Of a stretch of DNA of 64,000 nucleotides, positions 1 through 11,747 are shown one piece after another (within the stretch, counting starts at the first letter, position 1; every line of letters starts with the position of its first letter). The stretch is from Atherix ibis (Eukaryota > Arthropoda > Insecta > Diptera > Athericidae), in assembly GCA_958298945.1 (NCBI GenBank), contig OY282606.1, positions 41,801,920-41,865,919 on the forward strand. The letters run 5' to 3'. Below the pieces are notes generated by a model. It saw nothing but the letters and a program-made list of their open reading frames with translations, did not search any database and was not told the origin of the DNA. The translations under genes were made by a program, and so were the position numbers.

Positions 1-16
1 AATAATAAAAACTTAC

Positions 17-556
17 CGCTTCAATTTCCTTATCAAAACGGACTGGTCGTAATCGGCACAAAAGGATAATTAAATAGATAAAATTAACAGCTAAGAATAG
101 ACCAGACCACAGCACAATATCGGGGGTACATTCGATAAGCCAACCCCACATGGCCATTAGAACACAGCCAATAACCATAATTGAACGCAGCCACAGCATC
201 CCATATGGGCCATGAGGTGCCATGAATGCCAGAAAAAAGAATGCGTTACCTAATTGATAGTAAAGATGATGTGGCCTCTGCCACATCAGGCACTGTTCTA
301 TTGACCAATCTCCTGGGCCGGCTGACTTGAATGTACCATTATTGTCCCATGATATGGTGCCACTGTTGCCGCCATTAATTCCACTGTTAGTCCCGCTAAG
401 ATTGTTTGTAAACGCGGTACCACTAGCACCGATTTGTGATGGTGATATTACTGATTCGCTACCACTGACAACACTATAACCGGCGCTGACTCCAGTATTA
501 GGACTGGTTGATTCTACCAGTCCTAATGCCAATGCACTAATAAGTAGCATTTTCAT
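17..556 (-). CDS. popdc: Popeye domain-containing protein, first coding exon (partial)
   Basis: 180 codons run from an ATG at 556 to a canonical donor (GCG then GTAAGT, exon end at 17), phase 0. A hydrophobic N-terminus (residues 1-14) is followed by a Ser/Gly/Asn-rich extracellular stretch with N-glycosylation sequons at N52 and N73. Then comes the family block: CLMWQRPHHLYYQLGNA near 89-105, three membrane segments (about 98-117, 121-141, 146-168), and a basic LCRLRPVRFDKEIEA tail entering the cytosolic Popeye domain. The W-x(3)-HHL and RPV/I-x-x-D-x-E signatures and three-helix layout match POPDC/BVES proteins, which bind cAMP through the Popeye domain and act at the plasma membrane of muscle and epithelia. 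The cAMP-binding domain itself must lie in exons beyond the left edge. The MKM start could be used at either Met; I chose the first. No frame defects are visible. The exact paralogue cannot be assigned. Confidence 0.85.
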
Positions 557-2584
557 AAAAAAATCTACCGAAAGTGTATTCGCAATTTTGATGTAATTAC
601 TCTGATTTTCTCTTCAATATTCAAGCAAATGATTTTTGAATGAATTCTGAGCTTTTAGCAACTCATCAAGCAGAATTATCAGTTTATTTTCTGCATTCAA
701 CTTATTTTCTATATTCAATGCACTTTCTACAGGTACAACGTCTCCGATATGATATTCAATCATTACTATCAATTCATAGATTATTAGTGAAGAAATCAAA
801 AAATCTTTACTATTTCGAAACTTTATTGCTGCATTTTATGTGCTGATTTGCAAAATTATTCATCATTAATCGTAAAATTTTCATTGAAGCTTCTATTTCG
901 TTTGCTGTTCTATGTGCCAATGAAATCTGAAAAAGAAAAAGGAGAAAATATGAATTAAATTATTAGAAAATTTCGCTCAAGTTTTTTATTGGTATATAAG
1001 CATGTATGCGAAGAGCACTACAATATCTACTTAAAACTATTACATTTTTATTACATTTCCATCAAGTACTCGTACATCATAAGATGTATTACACTAGAAA
1101 ATCTTCAAATGGGTAGATTATAGAAAATTTACTCATCCAACCCTTTTGGTCGATTCGAGTGAAAATCGATGTTAAAGAAAAGTATTGGAACTTGTTAACG
1201 CGAGTGTCTATGTACTAGAAACTTTCATAAATTAAGAAAGTTTACTTCCCCATCCTACCTTATATAATAGTTAAGTCAACGCAATCGATTTTCTTTTAAG
1301 TTTTCCATTAGAATTCATTCTCAGTGTAAGAATACAGAATTGAATTGCAAAAGTTTGTCGTGAATCCAATTTATTAAAATGAATCTCCCTCCATCCGTGT
1401 AGTTCATATCATATATCTATCACACATCCATCACCTTGTGGCAGAGTAATTAAAATGTTTTCGAACTTAATAAAATATGACAGAATCAAATGTAAAAATA
1501 TATAAAATAGAGTTTTTAATTCTTAAACTTTATGTACAAATAAGACGGAGTCTTTCTATTTAATATTCGTATCTTCTTCTTAAATTTTATTCCATCAAGA
1601 AGGAGTCTTTCTATTTAATATTCGTATCTTAATAAATTTCCAATAAAAATATTTTTTGGGGAAGGTAACAATTTTTCAGTTTCTTATAATCGGTGACAAA
1701 TTACTTTTTAATCCGATAAAATAGAGGACATTTTTAACTTTGAAAAGCGAATTTCTTAATAAAAGAAAATTTTTTGAAAAACTTTTTAGATATTTTCAAA
1801 AGTATCTTTTTAGATATTTTCAAATATACACGAATATTCCCAAAAGAAATTCTTTGAGAACTTTAACACTTTATTATTTTGTTTATAGAGAAAAAGTTTT
1901 TGTAAATAATTGATTTTTGAAAACAATGGTTTAAAAAAAATTAAAGAAATAAAAATGAACGACAAAATTAAAATTTTCCTCCAATTTGAGTCAAGTTTCT
2001 TAAAAAGTGAAATTGGAGTCTGTGCACTTTATCTATTTAGTGTTTTATATAAGAAATCTATTTTTAAAGTAGTACAAGTTCTATTTGAAGTGTAGAAGTA
2101 CACAAAAATTACAGCTGATTTTTGAGTAAATTTTATATAAAATAATTTGTGTATTTTTTAAATAAAAATAATCATATTTTGAAGGTATCAGTTGGATTTC
2201 CGTATTTTTTTAAATTGAAGAATTTATTCTAAACCGGAACAAATCTACCAAGAAACATTAAAACAATTTTTAAAAAAAATTAAAAATATGTATTATTTTC
2301 TCTTATAAAATATTGTAGTTAATAATAAAAATCAATAATTTTATATTTACTCAATATTTTAAAATAGTTTAATTAAAACAAAAAAAAAAAACAAATTATC
2401 TAATCAATTTAAAATGCAACACAATTTATCTAGACTAACATAATTATATAAATAGTTTTATCAAGTGCACTGATATGAATACATATTCTCAAATCTTAAA
2501 TGCATACATTTTCTTCAAGTTTTCTACTTAAACTAAACGATAAGATATTACAACGTAAAAAATATAAACACTTCTTATCACTTT
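557..2584. other. AT-rich intergenic/upstream region
   Basis: This lies upstream of the Popeye-type gene and should hold its promoter and 5' UTR on the minus strand, but I cannot pick a start site. It contains one TACTCGTA octamer (1067-1074) and a direct duplication: the string agtctttctatttaatattc followed by gtatctt occurs near 1551 and again near 1603. No convincing coding sequence was seen. Confidence 0.5.
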
Positions 2585-2890
2585 AGTTTCAATTTCTAAC
2601 AAGAAAAAGTCTAACGGCGTCAAATCGCATGATTTTGGAGTCTAATTGAGAATACAAAAATTCTGAAATTACTCATCCTAGTAACTTTTCGCAAAATAAA
2701 GCCGAAATTTGTCATTACATGTAGCTTGTGATGCCATCTTGACGAAATGATATATTGTCCAGATTACAATTTTCGAGTACTGATCAAAAAAAAGGTAACG
2801 ATCTCTCCTTCTTCATTATCAAAGAAAAACGGGCCAATATTAATTATAGACTAATATTTTTGTGATATAATGGAGACAAGCGAACGAATT
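2585..2890 (-). mobile_element. DD41D-type Tc1/mariner transposase relic (fragment)
   Basis: Read on the minus strand, a broken transposase segment shows LDNISFRQDGITS (the second catalytic Asp motif, normally WFQQDGAT) around 2725-2760. Nearer 2600-2630 it shows DSKIMRFDAVRLFL in one frame, which corresponds to the PPRSCDLTPLDFFL third-Asp region. Both match the better preserved element at 28791-30086 in this window. Stops and frameshifts are frequent and no terminal repeats could be defined. It is inert and lies just upstream of another relic of the same superfamily on the opposite strand. Confidence 0.6.
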
Positions 2891-2929
2891 TTGTAGAAAG
2901 TTGTCTTTAATTAAACAAAAGCCACCTTG

Positions 2930-4120
2930 TATGACATACATATGTTTGACAGCTGTCAAATAACAGGGCTATACTTTCTGAACCACGAAATGGATAATCC
3001 TTTAAGCTAACATGCTAAAAAATGGAATGACAGAACTGTGCAATTGGCTTTGTTCACAGTTTTGTCATTCAGTATTTTAGCATGTTCAAAGTAGAAGGTT
3101 TACCATTTGTTCTAATATCTTCAAAAATCTTCAAATTGTATTAAATAAATTTAAATTCATTATGAAAATGGTCGATCTGTGAAAGCCAAATTTCATAAAA
3201 TTCGTGATATTTTTGGTCGTAACGATCGTCCATCTGAGCTTGAAATCAAGAATTTGGTGGATAAATTTGAGTCTACTGGTTCGGTTCAAACGTATTAATA
3301 ACAACACATGCTCGTACAGGTTGTCAGTGAAAGTATTGCAGGAGATCAATTTGGCCACATCGTGAATTTTGCATAAACAATTGGCGCTTTAGCCTTATAA
3401 GGTCTAATTGGTGCAAGAATTACAGCCACCATATTATTTTCAACGTCGAAATTTCGCTGATTAGAAGAAATCATCTTCTGGGATGAAGGTTATTTTCACT
3501 TAGACGGCTATGTTAACAAGCAAAATTGTCATATTTGGGCATTTGAAAATCAATTAGCAGTTATTAAACAGACATTTTACATTCATTACGTGTTACTGTA
3601 TGTTGCGCTCTATTAACCGGATGCATTATTGGTCCTATAGTAACTGTCAATTAAGTGTGCTACAGAGACATGGTAATCAATTTTTTATGTCCTGTTTTCG
3701 ATGACATAGCCTTCGACGACTTGTGATTTAACAAGATGGCGCTATGTGTCACACTGCCCAAAAAACAAGCGATTTATTCAAAAGAAAATTCAACCCTAGC
3801 ACTTCTTCTTGTGAAACTATGTGAAGATAAAGTTTATGATAATAGTCCACAACCAATTCAAGACCTAAAAACCACGAACAAACACGTCATCCATGAAAAA
3901 GAGCCACAATTATGTAAGAATGTGATCGAAAATTTTTGTAAAAAGGATCTATGACTGTAAACATAATCGTGGTAAACATTTGCTCAATATTGTCTTCCAT
4001 TTATAAGTGATAAGGTCTCTACGACATATTTCAATAAATAATAACAAAATTTTCATACAAAATTTTTATTTTATACAAAATTTAAAGAAAAAAAATGTCT
4101 GATCGATACACCTGTATAAT
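2930..4120 (+). mobile_element. DD41D-type Tc1/mariner element relic, nearly full span
   Basis: Plus-strand remnants occur in the correct order. The N-terminal helix-turn-helix stretch (ENGRSVKAKFHKIRDIFGR, about 3158-3214) runs on to a LEIKNLVDKFESTGSV segment. The first catalytic block IIFWDEGYFHLDGYVNKQNC (SDEAHF is mutated to WDEGYF) lies near 3475-3530. A second-Asp block QDGAMCHTAQKTSDLF lies near 3732-3785. A 3' tail containing KNVIENFCKK lies near 3915-3950. Frames shift several times. The left flank carries the palindrome TTTGACAGCTGTCAAA (2945-2960), which recurs beside related debris at 25669 and 52638 and so may be a subterminal transposase-binding site. Terminal repeats cannot be fixed. 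The copy is dead. Confidence 0.72.
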
Positions 4121-7009
4121 CAAAATAACGGTAATCGATAGTCTGTTGTACAATAATATCCATTTCTCATCATCCATTAATTAAATCAAAATAATAGATT
4201 TTATTGTATACTTAACTATTTATTTAAAAGTACATTAAAAAGGCTACAAAAATAATTTAATTTCAATTGTTATTGATTATATAATAATTATTTTTAAAAA
4301 AGTAGTTATAAAAAATTTATCACAAGAGAGGTTGTAATCAATCAAATACATAAGAATGAGGACATGCTTTATTTGATATTATTTAATAGTGAAAACAGAA
4401 ATATTAATTTTTGATTATTTATTATTTTCCGTATTCTGTTTTCTTAGGAATAGAACTAACGAAAAAAAATCATTATAGGTAAATATCAGCTGGTAGCTAG
4501 AAATCCAAATAAAATCAATCTCATTTATACGCCGCACCATATTAACGGGTGGTTCCGTATTCGAATGAGTATCCTGCAGTGCTCCCTAGGATATATTTTG
4601 AGAAACGGTTAAATATTTATTATTTAATAGCATTTGTGAATAGTTGTAGAATCATAATACTTTCATTTTCACCTTCAACTCTGCACGAAAGGATCTCTTA
4701 TTATTAAAAGCTCTCGAAATCAATTCGAAGTAGAAACTCTGATAAGATTAAAATAAAAACGAGTTGTCACAAGGAAACAAGAAAGAAAACCGCCTGTGAT
4801 TGATGGTGTTTAAGGAACAAAGGTGAGTATTGCTAGTGGGGAAGATGTTTGTCGGAAATTCATTGTTCGAATTCTCCAAATTATGTTTGAAGTGCCCAAT
4901 CGATTAGACGAAAGCGCCGAAAAATTCCCTCACTTTCTAAGACTTTTAGTTCACTTTCATTTCAAAAAGATAATTATGGAGTCATCATCTGTGATAATGT
5001 AATTGTTTTAGTAATTGGGTTCCTCGATTTGTTGGTTTTTAATATCAAAAATAAAGGTAAAAGAGTTCTTTTGATTAAAAGAAAACTTATCTTGATATTC
5101 TCCATTGTATTGTATATTAGTATTAATATTTGTACCGAAGAGTTACCTATTTATGTTGATTAAGTTTCATGTACTTTTGGAGCTATAATTAACTTATTAC
5201 CTTTTAACTAAATCTATTAATGTCAGACTGATAAATTCTCCTGTAGCAAATTACTTAATTAATTGTAACAAACGATAATCATTTGATTTTAATAACAAAT
5301 TACAGATAAGACAATATCTTTGACAAGAAATTACTGAACAAATTCAAACTCAACAATAATTATAATTACTAGAAAAGAAAAAAAAACTGTTACGAAATGC
5401 GACATTTTCTTATGAAGTTTTATTGTTTCGTAATTATTTTGGCATTTGTTTCAATAAAAATGTTTCTCTGGTGTTATAGATATTTTTTTAAAGATACTGA
5501 ATTTACTAGAATCTAAAATTTATTTCTAGATCTCAATATACTTAAACTGAAATAGATTTTTCTTCTTTTTTTTGGAGATATATCCAAAAATTCCGAAAAA
5601 AATTCTTCTATTTTATAAAAAGGAAAACTGTCGATTAATTTTGATTATGAAGAAAAGCACTGACGAATATCGAAAAATGTCATAGCAATAAGAATATCTG
5701 AAAGGCAATAGACATAAAGATGCTGTCTATAAAATTGGAGTACTCACTTACCCTGATTGAATATCGAACGACGTTAGTTTCGGGTTTTTTATTTTTTTTT
5801 CTAATTAAATATCTAAAATTTCAAGATAAGTCGTTGCTTTTATTACAAAATATTATGTTTCCATAACGTTTATATTTACTGATGACTAGCTTCGAATTCT
5901 TCAAAAATATTTCTTTCGTATTTTCAGTCCTTCCAATATTCATATAGTAACAAAATTGTTAATAATATTGAAAATAATATGCGGTAGATGTAATCTTTTT
6001 TATACTACTGCGTCAACATTTAATAAATATTTTCTTTTCGTAATTTTTCGAATCGCCTACTTTCGCTTTTTCTATAGTTTTACATTATGCATTTTTTTTT
6101 TGTAATTAATTTATAGAATAATTTATAAATAAAATTCTACTATGATTGTACTATTTTTGATAGATTATTTCCTCATTTATATATTTACACTTATAAATGA
6201 TTATCTTATTATATCTTTACATTTAATTAATTAGGAAATTCATATTTTTAGCGTATAACACACTGAGTAGTTGGTGCAATTATGCTCCCACGCAACATTT
6301 AAACCAGGATCATTGACCATATTTCAAGATCTTTACGTTCAACCTACATACATAAATGATTTATGGTATTTTATTTTTCTAACTGGTTGATTATTTCATA
6401 ATATAAAAAGTTTTATAATTTCATATCTTCTCCTATAAAATCTAAGAGGTAGAGAGCTACGTGGTTAAATAGTATGCCTTAATGCATTTACGACTTAAGT
6501 TGTGCTTGTAGATATTTATCTAATAATAGTGTAGGTTTCATTGACACTTTCTTATGTTGAATAACAGAATGTAGAATTTTTTTGTTTTGTTTTGGTTTTT
6601 ACTGAACTAAAGTTCCATGGCATAGTGTCTTATTCGTGCGCAAAATATACGTCATATCAGAATGATTTTCTACCGGAAGTGTACACTTGGTTATATGCCT
6701 TTTGATTAATTTGAAACAAGTTTTTTTCGGTGCAGTTGTTCTTAAATTAAATTAACTTCTTAAAAAAAATTATTTTATATCAAAAAATGAGGAGACTTTT
6801 TATTTACTTTTTTTTTGTTGGAATAATTTGAGTTTACTTTACAAATTTAATTGTAAAATAAAATCTATAATAGGTTATTTATTTCGTGTTTGGGGAATCT
6901 TGCCTGATGGTACTTGTTTAGTTTAAAGTTTATTATTTATTTTATACACTTTTAAACTATAGCTTGTCGTAACCATCAGCGAAAACGCTTATAAGTAAAA
7001 TTGTCATAA
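4121..7009. other. AT-rich region without recognisable genes
   Basis: Homopolymer-rich, low-complexity AT sequence. A good 5' splice-donor match (AAAG then GTGAGT) occurs near 4820 on the plus strand after a purine-rich stretch. Without an open frame, only a non-coding first exon could be suggested, and I do not annotate one. No repeats with clear termini were seen. Confidence 0.4.
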
Positions 7010-7473
7010 ATGAGGCTCTGAAGACCCAGAAGTGACTGTAGAGAAGACATAGTAGCTGCCAAATGTGGTTTAAGGGTGTAATTGCCCCGTATTTCTTTGA
7101 AATTGAAAAGAATACGACAGATAGTTGTCGTAAAAGAACTGAATTTTTTGACTTGGACCAAGAAACTTTAATTTGAACCATATGTGGTTTCAACAAAAAG
7201 GTACCACAAACCACATAATGTTACAGATTTTGCCTTTATTTCGCGGAAACTTCTCATGGTGCATTATTTCAAGATTTGGTAGTGTCAAATGTACAGCAAG
7301 ATAATGCGATTTACTAAAACTTAGAGCATTAAAATCATGTTTACTCAAACTTCAGAACATTTAAAAAAACAAAATCCGGATTACAGCTCCTCAATGTATG
7401 AAAAAGTCATCAAAAATTACTTTAAAAAAATCGACCACAGCAAAAACTCTCGTGGCGGCTACTTGTGATGATA
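7010..7473 (+). mobile_element. DD41D-type transposase relic, 3' half
   Basis: Plus-strand fragments match the middle and end of the DD41D transposase group. They are SEDPEVTVEKT (about 7012-7045), CQMWFKGVIAPYFFEIEKN (about 7058-7112, equal to W-x-G-G-I-I-G-P-x-F-F-E), an FDLDQETLI / GFNKKVPQTT region where the QQDGATCHT motif has decayed, and the C-terminal YEKVIKNYFKKIDHSKNSRGGYL up to 7465. The relic stops exactly where the terminal repeat of the next mariner begins (7474). That mariner may have inserted into the relic's 3' end. There are many stops; it is non-functional. Confidence 0.6.
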
Positions 7474-8239
7474 CGAGGGTTGTCTGATTAATACCTGGCC
7501 TTGACGAGAAGAGAACATTTTTATGTATAAAAGTTATTTTATTTTTTAACATAGCCTTTTTTTATCCTATCTAAAAAAATAAAAATGTTATTTTATTTTT
7601 CAACCAATGGTTTTTTTATCCTATCTAAAAATGTTAGATGGGATACAAAAAACAAAAAAATCATTTTGCAAAAAATTGAGTCAAACCGCTGGGCGCTGGA
7701 TCTTTTTCAGTCTAGCCTATTCGGAAAATAGGAAATAACCGCTGGGCGCTGAATCTGGCGAATATGATAGATGTGGAAGTCTAAATCATGAAATTTTTTG
7801 CACGCTAGCGTTGACTTGGTGAAAGATAATTTTTTTTCTCGCCAAATTCGGGTGTTTTTCTAATAATAAATTTACATAATAATACTCGCCATTAATAGTT
7901 TTTGCATTTTTCATGGTAATTGATGTGGATTATGACTTTATTGGCCGATAAAGTAGTCCTGACCTTCGGACTGTTCCATAGTCTCTGATGTGCTTCGATG
8001 AAACCATATTTTATTATGAATAGACGCCGACAATCATTCGAGTTGGGCTGTAACATCGCCCAAAAATTCGTTTGAAGATGACACACGTCCGTGTTTATGG
8101 TGAATTGTGAGCAATCATGGCATCTTCCTTGCGGAAAGTTTCCTCGTATCCAAATGAGTTGTTGAAATGTTCTATACCCGTTCAATTGAGATACTCGCAG
8201 CCACAGCAATCTCACGCACTTTCGCTCCCCGATCAATTA

Positions 8240-9494
8240 CAGTTCGGCTGAAAAGTTTATAAGGTTGACGTCTAGATGGCGCCTCTTGCAAAAATCTACT
8301 TAATTATCGCAAGCACCATCATCGGTCGATTGGTTCGTGAGATATTGCATTTTGAGTGAAGCAACTTTTGTTATTGAAAAAAAAAATGGATAAAGACGAA
8401 TTTCGTGTATTGATAAAGCATTGCTTTTTGATGAAAAAAAAATACAGTGGAAACCAAAGCATGGTTTGACAAACGTTATCCGGACTCTGCTCCAGCTATT
8501 TCAACTGTGGAATATTGGTTTCGTCAATTTCGAACTGTTCGTACGAGCACAGTTGATGCAGAACGCAATGGACGCCCAAAAGAGGTGGTTACGGCAGAAA
8601 ACATCAAAAAAATCCACAAAATAATTTTAAATGACCGTAAAGTGAAGTTGAGCGAGATAGCTGAGACTCTGAAGATATCGAAAGAGCGTGTTGGACATAT
8701 CGTGCATGAATATTTGGGCATGTGAAAGCTGTGTGCAAAGTGGGTGCCGCGTGAGCTCACTGTGGACCAAAAACAACAACGTGTTGATGATTCTGAGCAG
8801 TGTTTGGAGCTGTTCAAGCGCAATAAACCCGAATTTTTGCGTCGATATGTGACAATGGATAAAACATGGCTCCGTCACTACACTCCAGAGTCCAATCGCC
8901 AGTCGGCAGAGTGGAGAGCGAGCGACGACCCGAATCCAAAGCGTGGAAAGACGCAACAGTCGGCTGGCAAGGTGATAGCGTCTGTATTTTGGGATGCGCA
9001 TGGTATAATATTCATTGACTATCTCCAGAAGGGACAGACGATGAACAGCGACTATTATATAGCGTTATTGGATCGTTTGAAGAAAGAAATCGCGCAGAAA
9101 TGGCCTCATTTGAAGAAGAAAAAAGTGTTGTTTCACCAAGACAATGCACCGTGTCACAAGTCGATGAAAACGATGGTCAAACTCAATGAATTGGGCTACG
9201 AATTGCTTCCCCATCCACCGTATTCTCCAGATCTGGCCCCCAGCGACTTTTTCCTGTTTGCAGACCTCAAGAGAATGCTCGCTGGCGAGACATTTAAAAC
9301 CGATGATGAAGTGATTGCCGAAACTGAGGCCTATTTTGAGGCAAAACCGAAAGAGTACTATAAAAATGGTATCGAAAAGTTGGAAGATCGCTATAATCGC
9401 TGTATCGCCCTCGAAGGCAACTATGTTGAATAATAAAAATGAATTTTGCAAAAAAAAATATGTGTGTTACCTTATAAACTTTTCAGCCGATCTG
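8240..9494 (+). mobile_element. Mariner element with both terminal repeats, nested in another mariner
   Basis: The left end reads CAGTTCGGCTGAAAAGTTTA and the reverse complement of the right end reads CAGATCGGCTGAAAAGTTTA. They agree at all but about one position over 26 bp. Length is 1255 bp, typical of mariner. It is inserted at a TA inside the minus-strand mariner of 7474-9863: the host frame reads HDMI on one side and IDRGAKV on the other. It contains the transposase pseudogene at 8386-9433. Confidence 0.88.
8386..9433 (+). pseudogene. Mariner transposase (DD34D), one frameshift and one nonsense codon
   Basis: The start ATG at 8386 opens MDKDEFRVLIKHCFLMKK. An extra base in the A-run near 8438-8446 shifts the frame. 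The continuing frame (8447-8725) gives the paired helix-turn-helix DNA-binding region (VEYWFRQF, RNGRPKEVVTAENIKK, VKLSEIAETLKISKERV). It stops at TGA 8723-8725, where the family has an Arg codon. The same frame reopens and runs to the TAA at 9433, giving WVPRELTVDQKQQRVD, first Asp in VTMDKTW (usually MDETW), second in HQDNAPCH, third in PYSPDLAPSDFF. The last two Asp are separated by 34 residues, the DD34D hallmark. The C-terminal block Y-K-N-G-I-E-K-L-E is intact. With only two inactivating lesions it is among the younger copies here. It would encode a nuclear cut-and-paste transposase if whole. Confidence 0.88.
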
Positions 9495-9863
9495 TTATTA
9501 TCATATCGTGGATTTTTTCAATCATTTCTGATGTGGTGATCTCATTTGGGTGATCTGCACGTTCTTTTTAAAAAGAGCTTGTATAGCCGCCTTTAAATTT
9601 AGCTGTCCAATATTTTATGGTTCATAACGAAGGTGCAAAATCCCCATACATTTATTTAAAACAAGTATTTCATAACTTCTCTATATGATTTTTACAATTG
9701 TTGTAAACTCACAAAAGTTGTTCACTTTAAATGGCTGTCACTCGCAAACTAAATAATGCAACAGGATTCTTGTGAAAGATTAAATTTACCGAAAAATAGA
9801 GTTATTTTCATAGTTGTAGCACCATCTTTTGCCGCAGATTAGTTATTAATCATACAATCCTCG

Positions 9864-11349
9864 TATTTTATTGATATATGAAAATATTCAACTAATATAA
9901 AATAATGCAAACTTTTTTGATTTCACGTATATTTTATTAAATTTTCTTTCTATAATTATGTAGAAAATAAAGTGATCACAATAACACCAGCCTAAGGAAA
10001 GAATTTCTTTTGCAAAATAACAAACAGACTAACCATCAATAAATGCGTTTTCAAGAAATAATCTTAAGAATGAATTATTATGTAAACAAACACATACGAG
10101 TATATGCTGAAGAAGCTATGATGAACACGATTGGAATTTGTTTATCGTAATTCCTACTTGAAACTTGGAAGCCATGATCCTATGGAGAAAGCGCAGCTCC
10201 AACTATTGCCTTTGCAGTCTAGAGAAAAATGCGTTTATTGTAGCCAACACACACAAATGGAAGTGCCCAGAAGGCAAAAATAAATCGGTAAACAACTGGA
10301 ATCAACTGCAAAAAGGGTGAACAGACCAATGACCAAATACGAAATATTTTCACATTCGATATTTTCACATGGCATACTTGTACGAGTAAACAAAATAAGT
10401 TATTCTATTTGATTCCATCTGATACCTAATGGATTTAAAACATATGCCTGTAAATAATGATGATTCTGTATGCTCAATATTAAAATAAACAAAATGCATT
10501 GACTTTTCGTGCATTAAACTCGTATTAAAATGTTCAGCTTTTAACTAAGAAGTATGGGAAAATGCAATCAATCTTTTGCTATTGTTTTTTTTCGTCATAT
10601 ATTGGAATTTCCGTTTAGGGTGAAAGTAATGCAATTCTTTCATGAACATTATTTACGATAACTTCCGGGTTAAATACCTTTAGAACTTTGTAGGCTAGAT
10701 TCTAAATCAGCTTAATTGAATGTGCTTGTACAATTTTTATTGATAGTGCAACATTTCTCATTGGTTAAACACTGTTTCTCTTTTTGACTGGTATTCATTT
10801 TCTAATACCATCAAAAATATTATTCATATTCATACTCTTCTTGTTCGTTTTATACCAAAAAGGCCGGTCGTTATTTTCTTTAATTTAACTTCGTACATGT
10901 CCGGAAAAAAATAATGGAAATTGATCGATGAAACCTTTACCTTGTTATTCACGTAACTAAAAGCCACATTCATTTACGGCAATAGGGCTATCAATAATTG
11001 AAAACGCAACAACAAATACGACAGAATAAAACTACCAGTATAAGATTGTACGAGACTAGTAGCTGGCTAGATTTATAAATAATTTTAGATTCTTAACACG
11101 TATGTACTCGTACCTTTGTATTCTATCAGGGGAATATGACAGTATCAAGCGAACTGATATCGATCTGTTTTGAGGAAGGTACTTCTTCTTCCTAAATAGT
11201 TGTTAATAATTTATTTCATTCAAGAAAATGTGAATTTTACTATTAAATAAAATATTTAATCCCTTTCTTTGCAAAATGGTTTAAATTTCTACCATAAATT
11301 TATTGTTCATTTATTGTTCATTAATTAGTAGCTGTTATGTTATATACAC
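9864..11349. other. Intergenic AT-rich region, no gene recognised
   Basis: It holds three TACTCGTA/TACGAGTA octamers (10095, 10381, 11105). A short open stretch near 10165-10290 encodes a CVYC motif, but it is too short to assign. Nothing else was recognised. Confidence 0.4.
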
Positions 11350-11559
11350 AATGTGTCTCAAAAATAACCAGACCTTATATGTAAATCATACACCATGCAG
11401 CGCCATCTATTGAAAATTTATAGCATTAAAAAGATACATTCATCCTTTTTCAAACGAATTAAATTCATGTAAATCGGATGGCAGATGTGAAAGTTAAAGC
11501 CATTTCAGCCATTTCGATATAGTTTCAGCCATTTCAATATACGTCACAGATTAGTAGAT
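11350..11559. repeat. Possible mariner terminal fragment
   Basis: TGTGTCTCAAAAATAACCAG near 11350-11372, followed by a GCGCCATCTATTG stretch, resembles the terminus and 5' leader typical of mariner copies in this window, several of which also carry an 'agatggcg' leader. It is followed by a short direct duplication of TTTCAGCCATTTC (about 11500-11540). No transposase frame follows, so this is at most a stub. Confidence 0.3.
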
Positions 11560-11747
11560 ATGCTGAGGTCTTCCAGCTCGATACTCGCAGCATATTTTTG
11601 GCATCCCGGCTAACACTGTCACTCCACCGAAGGCAGGGCTAACTCGTCTGCTGGGATCATAAATGCAGTCACTGTAGACTTTCCGGGCAGGATTTCCCTA
11701 ATCCATACAGATTAAATGTCCAGCCCACCGCAGCCAATCTACTTCGT
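11560..11747 (-). mobile_element. Non-LTR retrotransposon ORF2 C-terminal fragment (part 1)
   Basis: The minus strand encodes EVDWLRWAGHLIRMD, then a stop, then GNPARKVY and YDPSRR. This is the characteristic region just downstream of reverse transcriptase in several LINE clades (the R-W-L/A-G-H-x-x-R-M signature). It is GC-richer than its surroundings, which also suggests foreign origin. It is separated from its upstream part (12618-12790) by a mariner derivative. Joining across the insertion keeps one frame (KLLAKYEVDWLRWAGH). Truncated and inert. Confidence 0.6.

Larger units (their letters stand above)
7474..9863 (-). mobile_element. Mariner (DD34D type) relic, split by a nested mariner
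   Basis: Terminal inverted repeats are visible: CGAGGGTTGTCTGATTAATA at 7474, and the reverse complement of the right end (ending 9863) reads CGAGGATTGTATGATTAATA. TA flanks both ends. Minus-strand transposase pieces lie on both sides of the insertion at 8240-9494. PNEITTSEMIEKIHDM (about 9505-9555) continues into DRGAKVREIAVAASISIERV and LSARKMP-LLTIHHKH (about 8070-8235). The helix-turn-helix linker therefore reads across when the insert is ignored. The catalytic half (7500-7890) is badly decayed. The element without the insert is about 1.13 kb, normal for mariner. It is older than the element inside it. Confidence 0.75.

Noticed and set aside
1910..2095. Short Lys/Ile/Phe-rich frames throughout AT-rich stretches
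   Set aside because: Expected by chance at this base composition; no motifs.
4800..4835. Strong 5' splice-donor match after a purine-rich stretch
   Set aside because: No open frame or downstream acceptor that I can link; chance is likely in 64 kb.
10165..10300. Possible piggyBac-like Cys end (CVYC in a short open stretch)
   Set aside because: A single CxxC in about 35 codons; no other Cys pairs and no transposase upstream.
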